From positions 3,224,001-3,288,000 of the forward strand of contig JAHQRK010000004.1 of the NCBI GenBank assembly GCA_019828595.1: a stretch of 64,000 nt of DNA. Direction: 5' to 3'. The stretch's first letter is position 1. Each line of letters opens with the position of its first letter. Shown here piece by piece: positions 12,654 through 23,220 of the stretch. The notes under the pieces were generated by a model. That model was not told where the DNA came from. It made no database searches and saw only the letters and a list, made by a program, of their open reading frames with translations. A program made the translations under genes and the position numbers. This stretch comes from Aphanomyces cochlioides (Eukaryota > Oomycota > Saprolegniomycetes > Saprolegniales > Verrucalvaceae).

Positions 12654-13555
12654 CTACTTGCCGGTGAGAAAACATTTCAGTTTTCTCATCATGTCGGTAT
12701 GGTTGTCGCCGGCTTCGATACCAAAGGTATCATTGTACCAGCGGCACAGATAGCCGATATGGCGACTTGTTAGATTGCTGGAGTAGTTCTCCGCAAATGG
12801 TAAGTCGTCAGGTGGGAAAACATTCGGCCCAGGATCTGGTGCTGGCGCATTGAAAATTGCATGTATAGGCCCAGGGATAATTCCAACGCCTCTCAATTGT
12901 GCATTTGGGAGTTGATTGATGGCGAGATAACCACGATTCAGCTTTGCTGGTCGCTGGAACGGATTGGTAGGTACTGCGCAAGCCTATTCATAATTCAATC
13001 ATGAGTGCATATGATGATAACTTACTGCAAGATTCCGCGCAAAAATTCTTGAATTTGCGTGTACGACCATCATGTGGGTTTGAAAGTCTTCTTGTTGGTG
13101 ATGAACCAGTTGAAGGTGTGCATCTAAACCATTGACTTGGTTTTGTAAACCATTGACTTGGTTTTGTAAACCATTGACTTGGTTTTGTAAACCATTGACT
13201 TGGTTTTGTAAGCCGTTGAGTCCTAGTCGAAACGATGAATGCCAGATCGTTCATCTCGATTACCTTGTTGAATTGGATTCAAGGCAGCAGCAAGTGCCTG
13301 ATTAAACCACATTGGCGCAATCGCATTACCATGGACTTGGGAGATGGCCTCGGCCTCTCGACCAGCCGCCATGCCAATCTCAGCATCCTCGACGTGAGTT
13401 ATTCCACTGAACACCGCTGACCAGACTTTTCGGCGGGTCTCGCGACCAACACCTGCCATGTCCATATCTCCTGGGTTCACAGCTGCTGTGTTCATGAAAT
13501 GAAAACCAGCAAGAACAGGGTTGTTGAATGGAGGTGATGGCGGCAATCCTGCCAT
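12654..13555 (-). CDS. hypothetical coiled-coil protein with tandem heptads
   Basis: Three exons join in frame. Exon 1 starts at ATG 13555 (MAGLPPSPPFNN) and ends at QQG; a 41-base intron (13217-13257 region) leads to a segment reading GLQNQVN four times, an exact heptad; a further intron near 12983-13025 joins to a C-terminal part ending MMRKLKCFLTGK. The heptads predict an oligomerising coiled coil. The C-terminal block (LNRGYLAINQLPNAQLRGV, then ENYSSNLTSRHIGYLCRWY) is not a domain I can name. It faintly recalls an uncharacterised group of basidiomycete proteins that also end in a short helical module, but this is an impression only. No signal peptide or membrane helix is seen. Confidence 0.6.
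13125..13208 (-). repeat. four exact 21-base tandem units encoding GLQNQVN
   Basis: Four identical copies of a 21-base unit lie head to tail, with a diverged fifth partial copy at 13209-13220. Each unit is seven codons, so copy-number change keeps frame and lengthens the coiled coil by whole heptads. Confidence 0.95.
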
Positions 13556-13973
13556 GTTTCAAGGAAATTGGAAAATGTTGCAAGTAAATTGGTTTTGAAA
13601 TTCCGAGAAGCCGATGCTGTTTTCTGTAAAAGTTCATACAGTATAATACGAAACGTTCATATAAAATAATGTACCATAATAAAATTACTTATCTTTATTT
13701 TATTAAATGCAGAAAAAATATTACAAGGAGAAGTACGTACATTGCCATTACAATACAGTACATCAAGCGAATTTGGACGTGCCAAATTTGGAAATGCGGT
13801 TTCATGTCTTCTGATGCTGGGACGAAGCCAACGAACCAGCGAAAAATGCTGCGCAACTTAAAGCAGTCGTCGCACCAGCTCAAGTCACCCATGTTAGCCC
13901 GTATCAACATTAAAATCGACGAACTTGACCTTCAATCACAACAGACAGAAGTCATTTCGGAACTGTCAGACCA
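13556..13973. other. AT-rich spacer without a confident gene
   Basis: Both strands have short open stretches (for example plus 13798-13975) but none shows a recognisable protein, and they run into the transposon at 13974. I see no gene I can support. Confidence 0.4.
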
Positions 13974-15181
13974 GAGCAATTGCCTGAGAAGAACAGTTGA
14001 CCTGTTCTTTTTGGTCAAAACTGTTCGAGGTGAAATTTAGAACAGTCGTCCGGATAATTATCCGGAATAATTGGCCTGAGAAGTTCGGAATCAAATTGGA
14101 CAAATACAGAGGGCTGGTAAATATACACGTACAGTGGTACTTGCAGTTTTGGCCTCACTCCTTTGCACTGTATAAAATAATGCCATAAAATTCAAAAGGT
14201 ATAATATTTTGAAGGAAACATGGATCCTCCAATCTCATTACACATGACTTGGAAACTTTATTCGATCATAGTGCAAAATTTAAGCCAATCGATGAATATA
14301 AGGCAAAGACAAATTGTTATTGAAAAGGTATAGATTATATTTCACAATTAATCAAAATGCAAGAATTTTGAGCATATAGCATAGCTCAAATATCCTAAGT
14401 ACGATATTTGTTATCAAAATATATTATTTGATACAAGTACGGTTAAACTCTATACATGGGTGATCTCAAGATTTAGCCAATCAAAACTTAGTACCACTGT
14501 AGGTGTATATTTACCAGCCCTCTGTATCCACAGGAGCTCGAGGCAAGGTTACAGTACGATCGCGACACGTTTGAAGTTTGCTTGATATCAATTTCGCCAG
14601 GGACATCAAGCATCACACCGCCCATGGTTGCATCACAATGGATTTTGTTGACTTCTTCTTCCAGTGGACTCTTCCAATCAGGATAGTCATTAAAAGACGA
14701 CCATAATCACCATCCCAAGGATGCATTTAATATTTGCTATAAGTGCTTTATAAACTCAAAAATGCTTGAAAGACAGCTTAACCAGCGCGTCCAATGTGTA
14801 TCAGCATATCTTTTGGGCAAGTTTTCAGCAAAGAAGCTACCAGTATTTAAAAGTAATCCAATGATTGGTCAGGTCGTGGAAATTGACAGTGATAACGTGA
14901 GAAATTAAGTGTTGTGGTGCTCTTTCGTAACTTTAACAATTTGAACGTAGGGGATAATGCATACTTGTAGTGTGATCTGTGTGGTTGGATATGATCTTCA
15001 CTTGCTCCACCGCTTGGACGTCGTAACCTTGCCTCGAGCTCCTGTGGATATTTATCCAATTTGATTCCGAACTTCTCAGGCCAATTATTCCGGAGAATTA
15101 TCCGGACGACTGTTCTAAATTTCACCTGGAACAGTTTTGACCAAAAAGAACAGGTCAACTGTTCTTCTCAGGCAATTGCTC
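13974..15181. mobile_element. non-autonomous element with ~160-base inverted repeats (Mutator-like?)
   Basis: The left end (from GAGCAATTGCCTGAG at 13974) and right end (to 15181) are inverted copies for about 160 bases, differing at only a few positions; the left copy is interrupted by another element at 14107-14524. Flanks are GTCAGACCA on the left and GTCAGGACCA on the right, an imperfect 9-10 base duplication. Long terminal inverted repeats with 9-10 base duplications suggest a Mutator-like origin. The interior (14555-15020) has no transposase frame, so it is non-autonomous. The repeats contain CCGGATAATTATCCGG-type words resembling the promoter palindrome found elsewhere. Confidence 0.7.
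14107..14524. mobile_element. 418-base TA-flanked MITE nested in the larger element
   Basis: Inverted repeats of 35 bases (14107-14141 and 14490-14524) begin CAGAGGGCTGG and differ at one position. TA flanks both sides (14105-14106, 14525-14526). Removing the element and one TA makes the surrounding left arm match the intact right arm of the host element, which proves the insertion. TA duplication and size fit a Tc1/mariner-type MITE; it has no coding capacity. Confidence 0.88.
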
Positions 15182-15264
15182 GTCAGGACCACCACTTGAC
15201 ACAACCCAACGACATTCGACACGCATACACAGCGACTCATAACCCAATTTTACCACAGGTGGTC

Positions 15265-16558
15265 ATGTTACCTGTGGATATGATCAGCAAAATTCTCTCT
15301 TCCATTCCAGATTCACGAGATGTATTTGCATTAATTGACACTCTCCGTCCTCACATGGCCATTGGAAGATCTGTACCAATTGGGTTTGACACACGACCAC
15401 TCATCCTTATGGCCAATATTCACGCTGGATTCTGCGATGAAAGATACATTGTCCAATGCATTGTGCGCATCAATTGTAAAGCATTATTCGCATGTGTGTG
15501 TCGATAATTCGTGGTATTCAGTCGTCTGGCTCAAGAAGCATCTGAACCCAATGACGTCAATTGAATGGAATGCCAAAGAGTTTCCAGTCACAATCGAAAA
15601 CGTGAACAATTGGGCCGACCTTCGCATCACTCGGCTTTATCTTTTAATCAAAAGCGATGCGCTCCAACCGTGGAAGCACGTATTACCTCGATTGCACTAT
15701 TTGAAATCCTTGAGAATCGGCGACTTATCTGGAGATTTGGGAGATGTTTACAGCATTGTAGATAAGAGTGCTCAAATCACCGAACTCGAAATTTATCCGA
15801 TGGATTTTCGACTTGGCAACGCTGAATTATTGCATCTCATTGAGTGGTTTCGTCGTCAGCCCGTTCGAGTATACGCTGACTGGCTCATGAACTGGGGATA
15901 CAACTTGAAACAAGAGCTGTGTGACGTCATGTTTAATTGCCCAACTTTGGACAGACTCACTCTTACAGATTGTTATCTCGGCGACATGGATTTTTCAAAC
16001 TTTTCCTTTTCCATGAACACTTTCGAACTCTACGAGTTTTCTTTTTGGGTTGACCTGATGAAATTGCTTGCAAGTCGGTTGAAAGAATCCAAACTGACGA
16101 ATTTGGTGCTGGTTGGTAATCTTGTAGATGACAGCATTGATGGCGTTGTTGAAACGGATTACATTCGTGATGTGCGCTACATTGATGGAATCGAGTGTCT
16201 TTTGAACGTTTTGCCACTCACATCGATCAAGTCTTTGGATATTTCTGGTTTTTATGTTACCGTTGACGCATGGTGTAGTTTGATTCCTCTCATATTTCCA
16301 CCAAATTGTCGCTTGGAGATGCTAACTACAGATTTTACTTTCCATGCAGCTCATCCAAGCATTGTTGAAACCCATGCCTTGTCCATTCAAAAGAACCAAA
16401 CACTCTCGGAATTTCATTTGATCGACTGCAAGATATCCATTCCCGACATGCGTTTGCTGATTCAAAGTACATATAAATTTGTTTATGGTGGGGTGCACAT
16501 CAGCTGTGGACTGTATTCTGGCCAATTTGACCTCACATGGTTTTATTATATAACGTAG
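15265..16558 (+). pseudogene. F-box/leucine-rich-repeat-like protein gene with an apparent frameshift
   Basis: The frame opens at ATG 15265 with LPVDMISKILSSIPD, an F-box-like start common in oomycete LRR proteins. Near 15350-15375 the coding signal moves to another frame, which continues as LEDLYQLGLTHDHSSLWPIF and stays open to TAG at 16556-16558. The second part has spaced hydrophobic blocks typical of irregular leucine-rich repeats (RLHYLKSLRIGDLSG, LTNLVLVGNLV, SIKSLDISGF). No intron of normal size can repair the shift without deleting the conserved PD-LFALIDTL segment, so a one-base indel or sequencing error is likelier. The start is only 84 bases from the transposon end, so its promoter may be altered. 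Function: probably protein-protein recognition; not known. Confidence 0.55.
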
Positions 16559-17338
16559 ACTGTAATAAGTTATTGTAGGGGCCGATTGGGATCGGGCACC
16601 AATTAAAACGTGGTATCTCTGTCAAAACTGATCCGATTTTAACTCTTCAAGAATATAAAAAATATTGAAGCAATTTCTAATCGAAATGTGCAAGTATTAC
16701 TCATTTTATGTATTGTACTGTTGAGTAAAGATGAATTAAAATAAGGCAAGTTTAAATCACCCTATCTGTAGGGGAAGGGGAGTTTTATAAAATATAATTG
16801 GCTTATTTTAAGACGGTTAGGTAAAATAAACGCGTTTATTACCCAACATTAATAGACCTACTGACTATTAGGTTTAACCTATTAATTATTATACGTTATT
16901 TATGGCTCAAGTGGTTAAACTAACCAATATGTTCGGATAAAATGTCCGGATATAATAAGTATACAAACATCAAGATTGACCGACGTTAAATATCTATAAC
17001 TTTTTTAGTTTTCATCGGATTGAAAAACCAAGCGATAAATTCTCTTTGTCTTGTCCAGTGCTAACGATTTTGTGGTCTTACATACCTGAATATGCACTTT
17101 CAAAGGACTTATAGCGATAGGCGTTAGGCTATAAATTTCGCTGTCTTCAGCTGATGTGCACCATATGTTAACAGCTGTAAAATAATCCACTAATTGAAAT
17201 TATAACCAATCATATTACGCTAAATTAGTATTTTTAACCAATCAAAGTGTATTTTGACGACCAATCAGATGGAGCTGAAGATATTATTTTAGCCAATGAA
17301 TTTGACATTGCGGATTTTGCTTTGGCGGGAACAAGAGC
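16559..17338. promoter_or_regulatory. AT-rich intergenic region with CCAAT boxes before the POLD3-like gene
   Basis: No supportable gene is present. The last 150 bases carry several CCAAT words (TAACCAATCATA, TAACCAATCAAAG, GACCAATCAGA, AGCCAATGAA) ending about 45 bases before the ATG at 17339, a dense NF-Y-like cluster. GTTCGGATAAAATGTCCGGATA near 16930-16952 resembles the ATCCGGAT box. Confidence 0.45.
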
Positions 17339-18475
17339 ATGGCGGCAGCGGCGGTCGAGTTCGTGCAAGATGCGTTGGACAGAAACGAAGCACCTCATAT
17401 AGTCCGCATCAGTCGATCCACAGGATGCTCCTTACAAGACAGCGAAAATGTGTTGAAACAAGTGCTGGGTCAAGACAAGACGCTCGCGCCTATTCATGTG
17501 GTCATAAACACTGAAGTCGATCCTGAAACGAATGCAATTGCTGGCAAGACGATTTCGCTAACACGACGTGTGTCGAGTGATACAGCTTACCTATACGCAA
17601 TATATCGGTCGGCAGAATCCTCCAGCAATGATGAAAATGACGTGGACGATGCATTGAAGAATATCTTGTGGTTCCCTTGTTTGGAAGAAGGTCTTGGAGC
17701 AAGCGTAAATGGATCTGTTCCATCCGATATTACATGCGAAGAAGCATCAGGCACGAGAAACATAAAGCAAAAGGCTGCAGAATCCGCTTCAGTGTTTGCA
17801 GACTTCAAGACGAGTACCAAACAGACACGAAGCTCTGTTGCCAAGGCAACAACCTCAGTTGCAAAAGCAAACAAAAAGCCATCAAACTTCTTTGGATCAA
17901 GCACCACGAAAGCAACTCAACCCAACGCTGAGCCACCAAAACCCAAGAACTCAATCGTTGTGGACAGCGAGGAGGAAAGTGAAGACGATGATGTACCTAA
18001 GTTTGTCAAGAAATCCAGCACCCACAAGCGTCTCCGTGTGTGCGACGACAGCTCTGATGACGATGACAAGGACGACCCTTTCTCTCAGAAATCCACCACA
18101 GCACTTCCAAAGGCGAAGGAGTCTGCCAAAGTAAAGGAAGTTGCACCTAAAGCCACGGAACAACCTCCACCAAAAGCCAAGGAGGTTGCTCCCAGACCGG
18201 ATTCACCACCTCCTGCTACCGAGTCCGAACCTCCTCAAAAGCGTCAAAGGTTAGTCACGAAGACACGCATCAACGAACAAGGCTACATGGTTACCGAAAG
18301 CGTTTATGAAGACGTAGATGACGATGAACCAACGTCGGCTCCATCGTCGTCGTCGTCAAAACCAACTGCATCGTCTGGCAAACTACCAGCGCCGCCTCCG
18401 AAAAAGAAGAGAGCGATCAAGAACGCTGGATCGGTCAAACAGAGCAGCATGATGGATTTCTTTGGGCGGAAATGA
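17339..18475 (+). CDS. POLD3: DNA polymerase delta subunit 3-like protein (POLD3/p66)
   Basis: A single exon encodes 378 residues. The first 90 residues (VEFVQDALDRNEAPHIVRIS, then a conserved TAYLYAIYRSAE strand) resemble the winged-helix part of POLD3 that binds POLD2. The rest is disordered, lysine- and acid-rich with nuclear-localisation-like KK/KR clusters (KKKRAIKN), and ends with a clear PCNA-interaction peptide, QSSMMDFFGRK, at the very C-terminus, as in POLD3. Role: couples polymerase delta to PCNA at the replication fork. The N-terminal similarity is weak; the C-terminal PIP box and length are the main support. Confidence 0.75.
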   Translation: MAAAAVEFVQDALDRNEAPHIVRISRSTGCSLQDSENVLKQVLGQDKTLAPIHVVINTEVDPETNAIAGKTISLTRRVSSDTAYLYAIYRSAESSSNDENDVDDALKNILWFPCLEEGLGASVNGSVPSDITCEEASGTRNIKQKAAESASVFADFKTSTKQTRSSVAKATTSVAKANKKPSNFFGSSTTKATQPNAEPPKPKNSIVVDSEEESEDDDVPKFVKKSSTHKRLRVCDDSSDDDDKDDPFSQKSTTALPKAKESAKVKEVAPKATEQPPPKAKEVAPRPDSPPPATESEPPQKRQRLVTKTRINEQGYMVTESVYEDVDDDEPTSAPSSSSSKPTASSGKLPAPPPKKKRAIKNAGSVKQSSMMDFFGRK

Positions 18476-18498
18476 TCGTAATATACATGGTAATGTAG

Positions 18499-21400
18499 CT
18501 ACAGTGGGCGGTATCCTGGCCAGTCGACCGGTGCGGCAAATTCATGGCGCTGCATGAATTCCATTAGAGTTTCCGCAGGTCCGTCTTTTGGTTTGAGGGT
18601 CAAGATGAGCTCGAATGTGTTCTTGGCGGTGCGCCAGTCGCCTCTCAAGTACGCTGAGACTCCGCCGTCAAACATCGCGTTGAAATTCGGCGGCAAACCC
18701 ACTTGCAGCTCGGCCACGTCGCCGAGGCCACGGAAGAGCTTGATGTTGGGATTGACATAGTCGCATGTGTAGAGTCCCGTGGGTTTGTCCATGCCGTCAA
18801 ACCAAACGCAGTCGATGCAGCGGCAAAATTGCTGGAGCTGCGGCGACAACAAATTATAGAAGGAATGGGACATCACGAGGGGAACGCGGTAGATTTTGGA
18901 TGCATTTTCCAACGACGACGCCATGTTGACGTCCGACGAGAGGTACGACGCGTCAATTTTGTACTTGGATCCAATCGCTCCTACGACAAAAATCAACTTG
19001 AGCGCGTTGGAGTTGGCAATTACCATCGATAGCCCATCCAACATGGAGGCCGTAGCCCATTTTGACGCGGAACGGTGCTTCGAATCGCTCGAGGAGTAAG
19101 GCTTCATGGCAATACTTCTTGAGCGCCATCGACTGATCAATGTCGACCATCGTCTTGAGGAACGCCATGAGCGCATTATCAGCGACGGTGGCGACCCAGA
19201 CGGTCGACTGCGCCATTTTTTTCGACCCTTCTTCGTCAAAGAAGAGGAATTCAACGTCGGACATCTGGGTGACGACAAGGTGCGACGGAGGTTTGGCTTG
19301 CTTGATCACGGCGACGTCGGGTGAATCGTCTGGAATCGTCCACACGAGCAGGAAAGCGTCGCCGACGTTCTTGTTGGCGTGGCCGTTAAACATGTACGCC
19401 GCGTTGTGGACAATGCCGCCGATCGAATTCGTGAATGTCATCACGCGGTCTTGGAGACACTCAGTGATGTCGGTGAAGCGGCGGATATCGCAAAAGCCAA
19501 AGACGCCGTGGATGCGTTTCCCAGGCACGATCGGATTAAATTCTTCGCCCATCATCGTCTTGGAAATAATCGCCGCGCCCGCCGAGCCATAGCCGATCTG
19601 AAGCAACCGCGCGACTTTCGAGAGCGTTTTCTGCAGCAGCGTGAGCTCGTCCATGGGCTCGTTGGTGTTGATCACTTGGATGTTCTTGCATGGATTCATG
19701 GCCAGTTGTTGCGTCAGCGAGACCTACAAGACGCCGATCGTCAGCCTTCTTTTTCATGAGAGCAGCTAGACCATTTTCTCCAGAGGCACGATCACGCGCT
19801 TGTAGATATCCGCCGTGAGGAAAGCGCCGCCGACGGCGAAGCAGCAGAGAATAAAGATCGTCTGGAAGAGTTCCGCGAGTGCCATGTCGCGCATGGCGCT
19901 GGATCGATCAAAGACAGCAATGCTGTGGCATGAGATCGCGGGGTCGTGGCGAGTGCATTGCGGTGGAAACGCGCGCACGTCGAGATCCGTCGCGCGGAAG
20001 CGCTGAAGTAATCCTGGCGACAATGCAATCGTGTCGTTGCCAATGGCAATGTCGGCAGGATTGAGGTACAGCGGCATCCACTTGGCCATTAAAGAATGGA
20101 CGGCGGTAGCGTTGGCGTCGGCGAGGAAGAGAAAGATTGGCTTGGTTGCATTGGCGTACGACTGAATTTCAAGCTCCAAGTAGGCTGCCTCGACGACAGT
20201 CGCATGGCGATGCAGCGTCTCAAGGCCAAACGCGATGGGAGACACGTCGGGCGTCCATGTTGCCTACAGCAGCACCAGTGAGGGAAACAATTGACCAAAG
20301 AGACAACCAGCTCTGTGAGGATGAGCAAGATGGCAAGGAGGAGAAACATGACGTGGCGGATGATCGTGTCGGCGACGCGCTCGCCGAGACGACTGGCGTA
20401 GAGATTGAGCTGGCTGATTTTGTTGTCGGCGTTCGTGTCGCGGTCGTAGTCGGCTTCGAGATCGCAGAGAATGTCGAGGAACGTGGCGAGGGGAAGACCA
20501 GATTTTGTGTGGCTGTAGCGCGTCTGCGCCATGCGCGAGCAGAAATTGTGAACGGCCAGCGGCGGCGGCGGGTAGCCACGATAAGCGCGGCGGACAAATT
20601 GATCCAAGTGCGCTGGCGTGAGTTTCGTCTGGTCGGGGAAGATGCGCCGCAGATCTTCCATCGAGAATGTGAATGTTGGTGCATCTGGCAACATTGGCGC
20701 ATTTTGACGGCGCGGCTTGAAGCGGCGGCGGATCGCGATTTCCTTGAATGTCTTGAAGAGCGTACACATGCGAACGAGTCGCGCGAGGCGGAAACAGCGC
20801 GCGGCCACGACGTGGAGATGACGATTCGCCGAGCTGCCAGCGACAGAAAGCGTCGTCGTGTTGGGGAGATTGCTCAAAGTCCAAATGTCCACGATGAGCG
20901 TCGCGATCGAGACCAAGTCGAGCCAAAAGTAAAAACTCCACCGGTAGTCACCGACGACGCACGTCGTGACGCACATGTCCAAGATGAGGATCGCAAAGAC
21001 GACGAGCGTGACGAGGCCGACGACTTCGTCCGCGGCGATCGGGACAAACGCGGCGTGGACGATCGCACCAAACGTGGCGTAGATCGACGCGAGGAAGACA
21101 ATGGCAATCACGGCTGGCGACAGGAGCCACTTGCGCATGCGCTCTGTCCATGTTTGGTACGGCGTGAGCTGCCGCAGCTCGAGCGGACGAGCGAGTTCCT
21201 GTACCAATTTGACTTGCGGTGGCGTGAGCGACTGCTTGCGCTCGTTTTCCCAGCGGATGCGGTTCGCCTCGGCGATGTCCAGAAGCGGCGCCGCGAGCGG
21301 CAGCATGTTGGAGAGAAGGGTGAGCGTCGGCTGAAGCATGAGCTGGACAAAGTTGGCTTGGATTTCTGACGTGTTGATGAGATCGGCGTTGCGGAACGCC

Positions 21401-22281
21401 GAGACGACGATGCCTTCGGCGCGTTCCAGAGCGCCTTGCTCAAAGAATTCACTCATGATGAGCGATGTCCACTTGGTCGCTAGCGGCCACGCCTTGGCGG
21501 GATTGCAAATGTCCGCCGCGTGGAGCAGGAATCCGCAGTAGACGACGCTCGCTTCATCTTCGTAGACGGCGGTTTGCCGAGGAAGAGCTTGGACTTTGCG
21601 CAGAAGATCGCTGTGGATGCTCACGTCGGTGAACAAGATGCATCGCGCGATGGTTTTTGAGATCCGGAGGCTCTCATGGACTTGTAGATGCTTGAGAAAG
21701 CCATGGTGCTTGATCAGCGCCATCGTCCTCGCCGTGTGCATGCTCTCCAGGACGGGATTCCGGTACTCCAGCGTGAGCGGATGGCCAGAGTTGATCAAGT
21801 ACTGGTTCGTCAGTCCAAGATGGCCAATGTCATGGCAGAGCGACGCGACTAGAAGCGACGCCGCGGCGATCGGCTGGACGTACTGGCTGCCTTCAAAGCC
21901 TTTGAGGAAGACCGCGACGCTCTGCATGACATCCACAGCATGGAGAAATGTATGGTAGAGTCTCGTGACGGGACTCGACAGCGGGAGATCGTATCCTGCT
22001 TGGACATCGGCAAAGAAGAGCCCCATCTGCGTCTGGGAGAGTCCGAATTGGCTGTGCAAGTCAAAGTGGGCCGAGAGATGGCAGACAAAGTCGAGTTGCG
22101 CGAGCGGTGTGTCGAGCACGAAGACGTTGAAGTCCCACCGACGAAAGTCGCCCTTCCGCCGCGCATGGATGACGTCTGTGGCGAGAAGAGTCCGATCGAC
22201 GTCGTCCTTTGCCTCCATGTCTTCGTCGTAAGGCGCGACGGCGGCAGGTTTATGCCGCAACACACGCAGAGATCCCGTCAT
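18499..22281 (-). CDS. cyclic-nucleotide phosphodiesterase - voltage-sensor - adenylyl cyclase fusion
   Basis: Four exons (22281-20308, 20263-19772, 19723-19024, 18980-18499) give about 1215 residues. Residues 100-350 are a class I phosphodiesterase: YHTFLHAVDV (109-118), HDIGH (150-154) and LLHAADICNP (252-261) supply the metal ligands. About 387-506 is a four-helix domain whose last helix has arginine every third residue (RCFRLARLVR), the voltage-sensor S4 pattern. Two more membrane helices flank a roughly 130-residue loop with NAT glycosylation sites. The C-terminal third is a class III nucleotidyl cyclase with both metal aspartates (GFCDIRRF and NVGDAFLLVW) and DGAIGSKYKIDASYLS. No potassium-channel pore signature is seen. 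The protein should both make and destroy cAMP under membrane-potential control. The ATG at 22281 is the first in frame. PDE-cyclase fusions (CAPE of bryophytes) and sensor-cyclases of ciliates and Plasmodium are known separately. Confidence 0.9.
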
Positions 22282-22368
22282 GTGCGCAAGTGGAAGGTGG
22301 AGCACGTCGAGCAATGTGAAACGGTTACGTTGGCCGTTACAAAATGTAAAGACACACGACGACGACCA

Positions 22369-23064
22369 CTACTTTCGCTCGAGGACAAGGAGGCGGAAGG
22401 AACGAACCGAGTCGAGCGACGAGCCAGAGATGGCTTGGTTCAGCACGATCTTGAGGCCAGCGGCGTCGAACGTGCGGGCGAGATCGTCCTCGTACGTGAC
22501 GTTGCCAAAGTCGACAGTCGTGATAAACTTGAGCAGCGGCTTGCCGACTTCGGTGATCCACGACTTTTGCGTTTGGATCGTTTGCGTCACGTAGATCCGT
22601 CCAGTCGCATTGAGCAGACTTGCAGTATGCTTGAGGGCTTGGACGGGATCCGGCATGATCATCAGCGAGGCGCTAAAGTACACGGCATCATATGGCGTCG
22701 GCGACGTGTAGTCGTAGATCGAACCATGATGCACATGGATAGACGCGTCCAGCTTGTGATCGCGCATATTCTTCTTGCAGTCGATAATGTAATCTGCATC
22801 ATAGTCGACGCCATCCACGACGATTTCTTTCTTTTCAACGAGTTCTTTGTTATGGATCAACGCCATGCCGGTCCCGATCCCGACGTCGAGCATTCGGCTC
22901 TTCTGCGGCAACAGGTCGAGCACTTCTCGGTACCATCCGGTCGAAAGGCCCACAAAGACAAAGTCGTAGAGCTTTCCACGGAGGATCTTGATGCCTGTGT
23001 AGAGCAAAACAGCTCCGACGGCCACAGCGCCGATCGTCGTGACGGGTGGCAGCGATGTCTTCAT
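22369..23064 (-). CDS. SAM-dependent methyltransferase with N-terminal membrane anchor (copy A)
   Basis: The single-exon 231-residue product has an N-terminal hydrophobic helix (TIGAVAVGAVLLYTGI), then a class I methyltransferase fold. Motif I, MLDVGIGTGMAL, binds S-adenosylmethionine; VVDGVDYD and HHGSIYDYT are the next motifs, and FSASLMIMPDPVQALKH matches post-I strands. The substrate is unknown. Its neighbour at 23221-23910 is a close paralogue. It starts 88 bases after, and reads in the same direction as, the phosphodiesterase-cyclase gene. ATG at 23064 was preferred; ATCCGGAT boxes lie 20 to 60 bases upstream. Confidence 0.8.
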   Translation of the reverse strand: MKTSLPPVTTIGAVAVGAVLLYTGIKILRGKLYDFVFVGLSTGWYREVLDLLPQKSRMLDVGIGTGMALIHNKELVEKKEIVVDGVDYDADYIIDCKKNMRDHKLDASIHVHHGSIYDYTSPTPYDAVYFSASLMIMPDPVQALKHTASLLNATGRIYVTQTIQTQKSWITEVGKPLLKFITTVDFGNVTYEDDLARTFDAAGLKIVLNQAISGSSLDSVRSFRLLVLERK

Positions 23065-23082
23065 GGACAAGCTGAAGATCTA

Positions 23083-23125
23083 AATATCCGGATAATTGTC
23101 AGAATCCAACCAGATATCCGGATAA
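23083..23125. promoter_or_regulatory. two ATCCGGAT palindromes upstream of methyltransferase copy A
   Basis: Exact ATCCGGAT words at 23086-23093 and 23116-23123 lie within 60 bases of the ATG at 23064. CCAATCAG follows near 23140. Confidence 0.5.
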
Positions 23126-23220
23126 ACTTCAATCTTTAAGCCAATCAGATTAAGTCTCAGATTTGAATTCAACCAATTAGAGACAACTAAAGAGTATGAC
23201 GCGGCAACGTCATTGATGGA

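Noticed and set aside
16780..16960. Possible further MITE (AT-rich with repeated TTATT and GGTTTAACC words)
   Set aside because: No pair of inverted ends with a target duplication could be found by eye.
20137..21369. Long plus-strand open frame (410 codons) opposite the PDE-cyclase gene
   Set aside because: It mirrors the conserved minus-strand catalytic and membrane regions and has the arginine/acid-rich composition of an antisense shadow.
21940..23139. Long plus-strand open frame (399 codons) opposite the PDE and methyltransferase genes
   Set aside because: It spans two well-supported minus-strand genes and their gap; its composition is that of antisense sequence.
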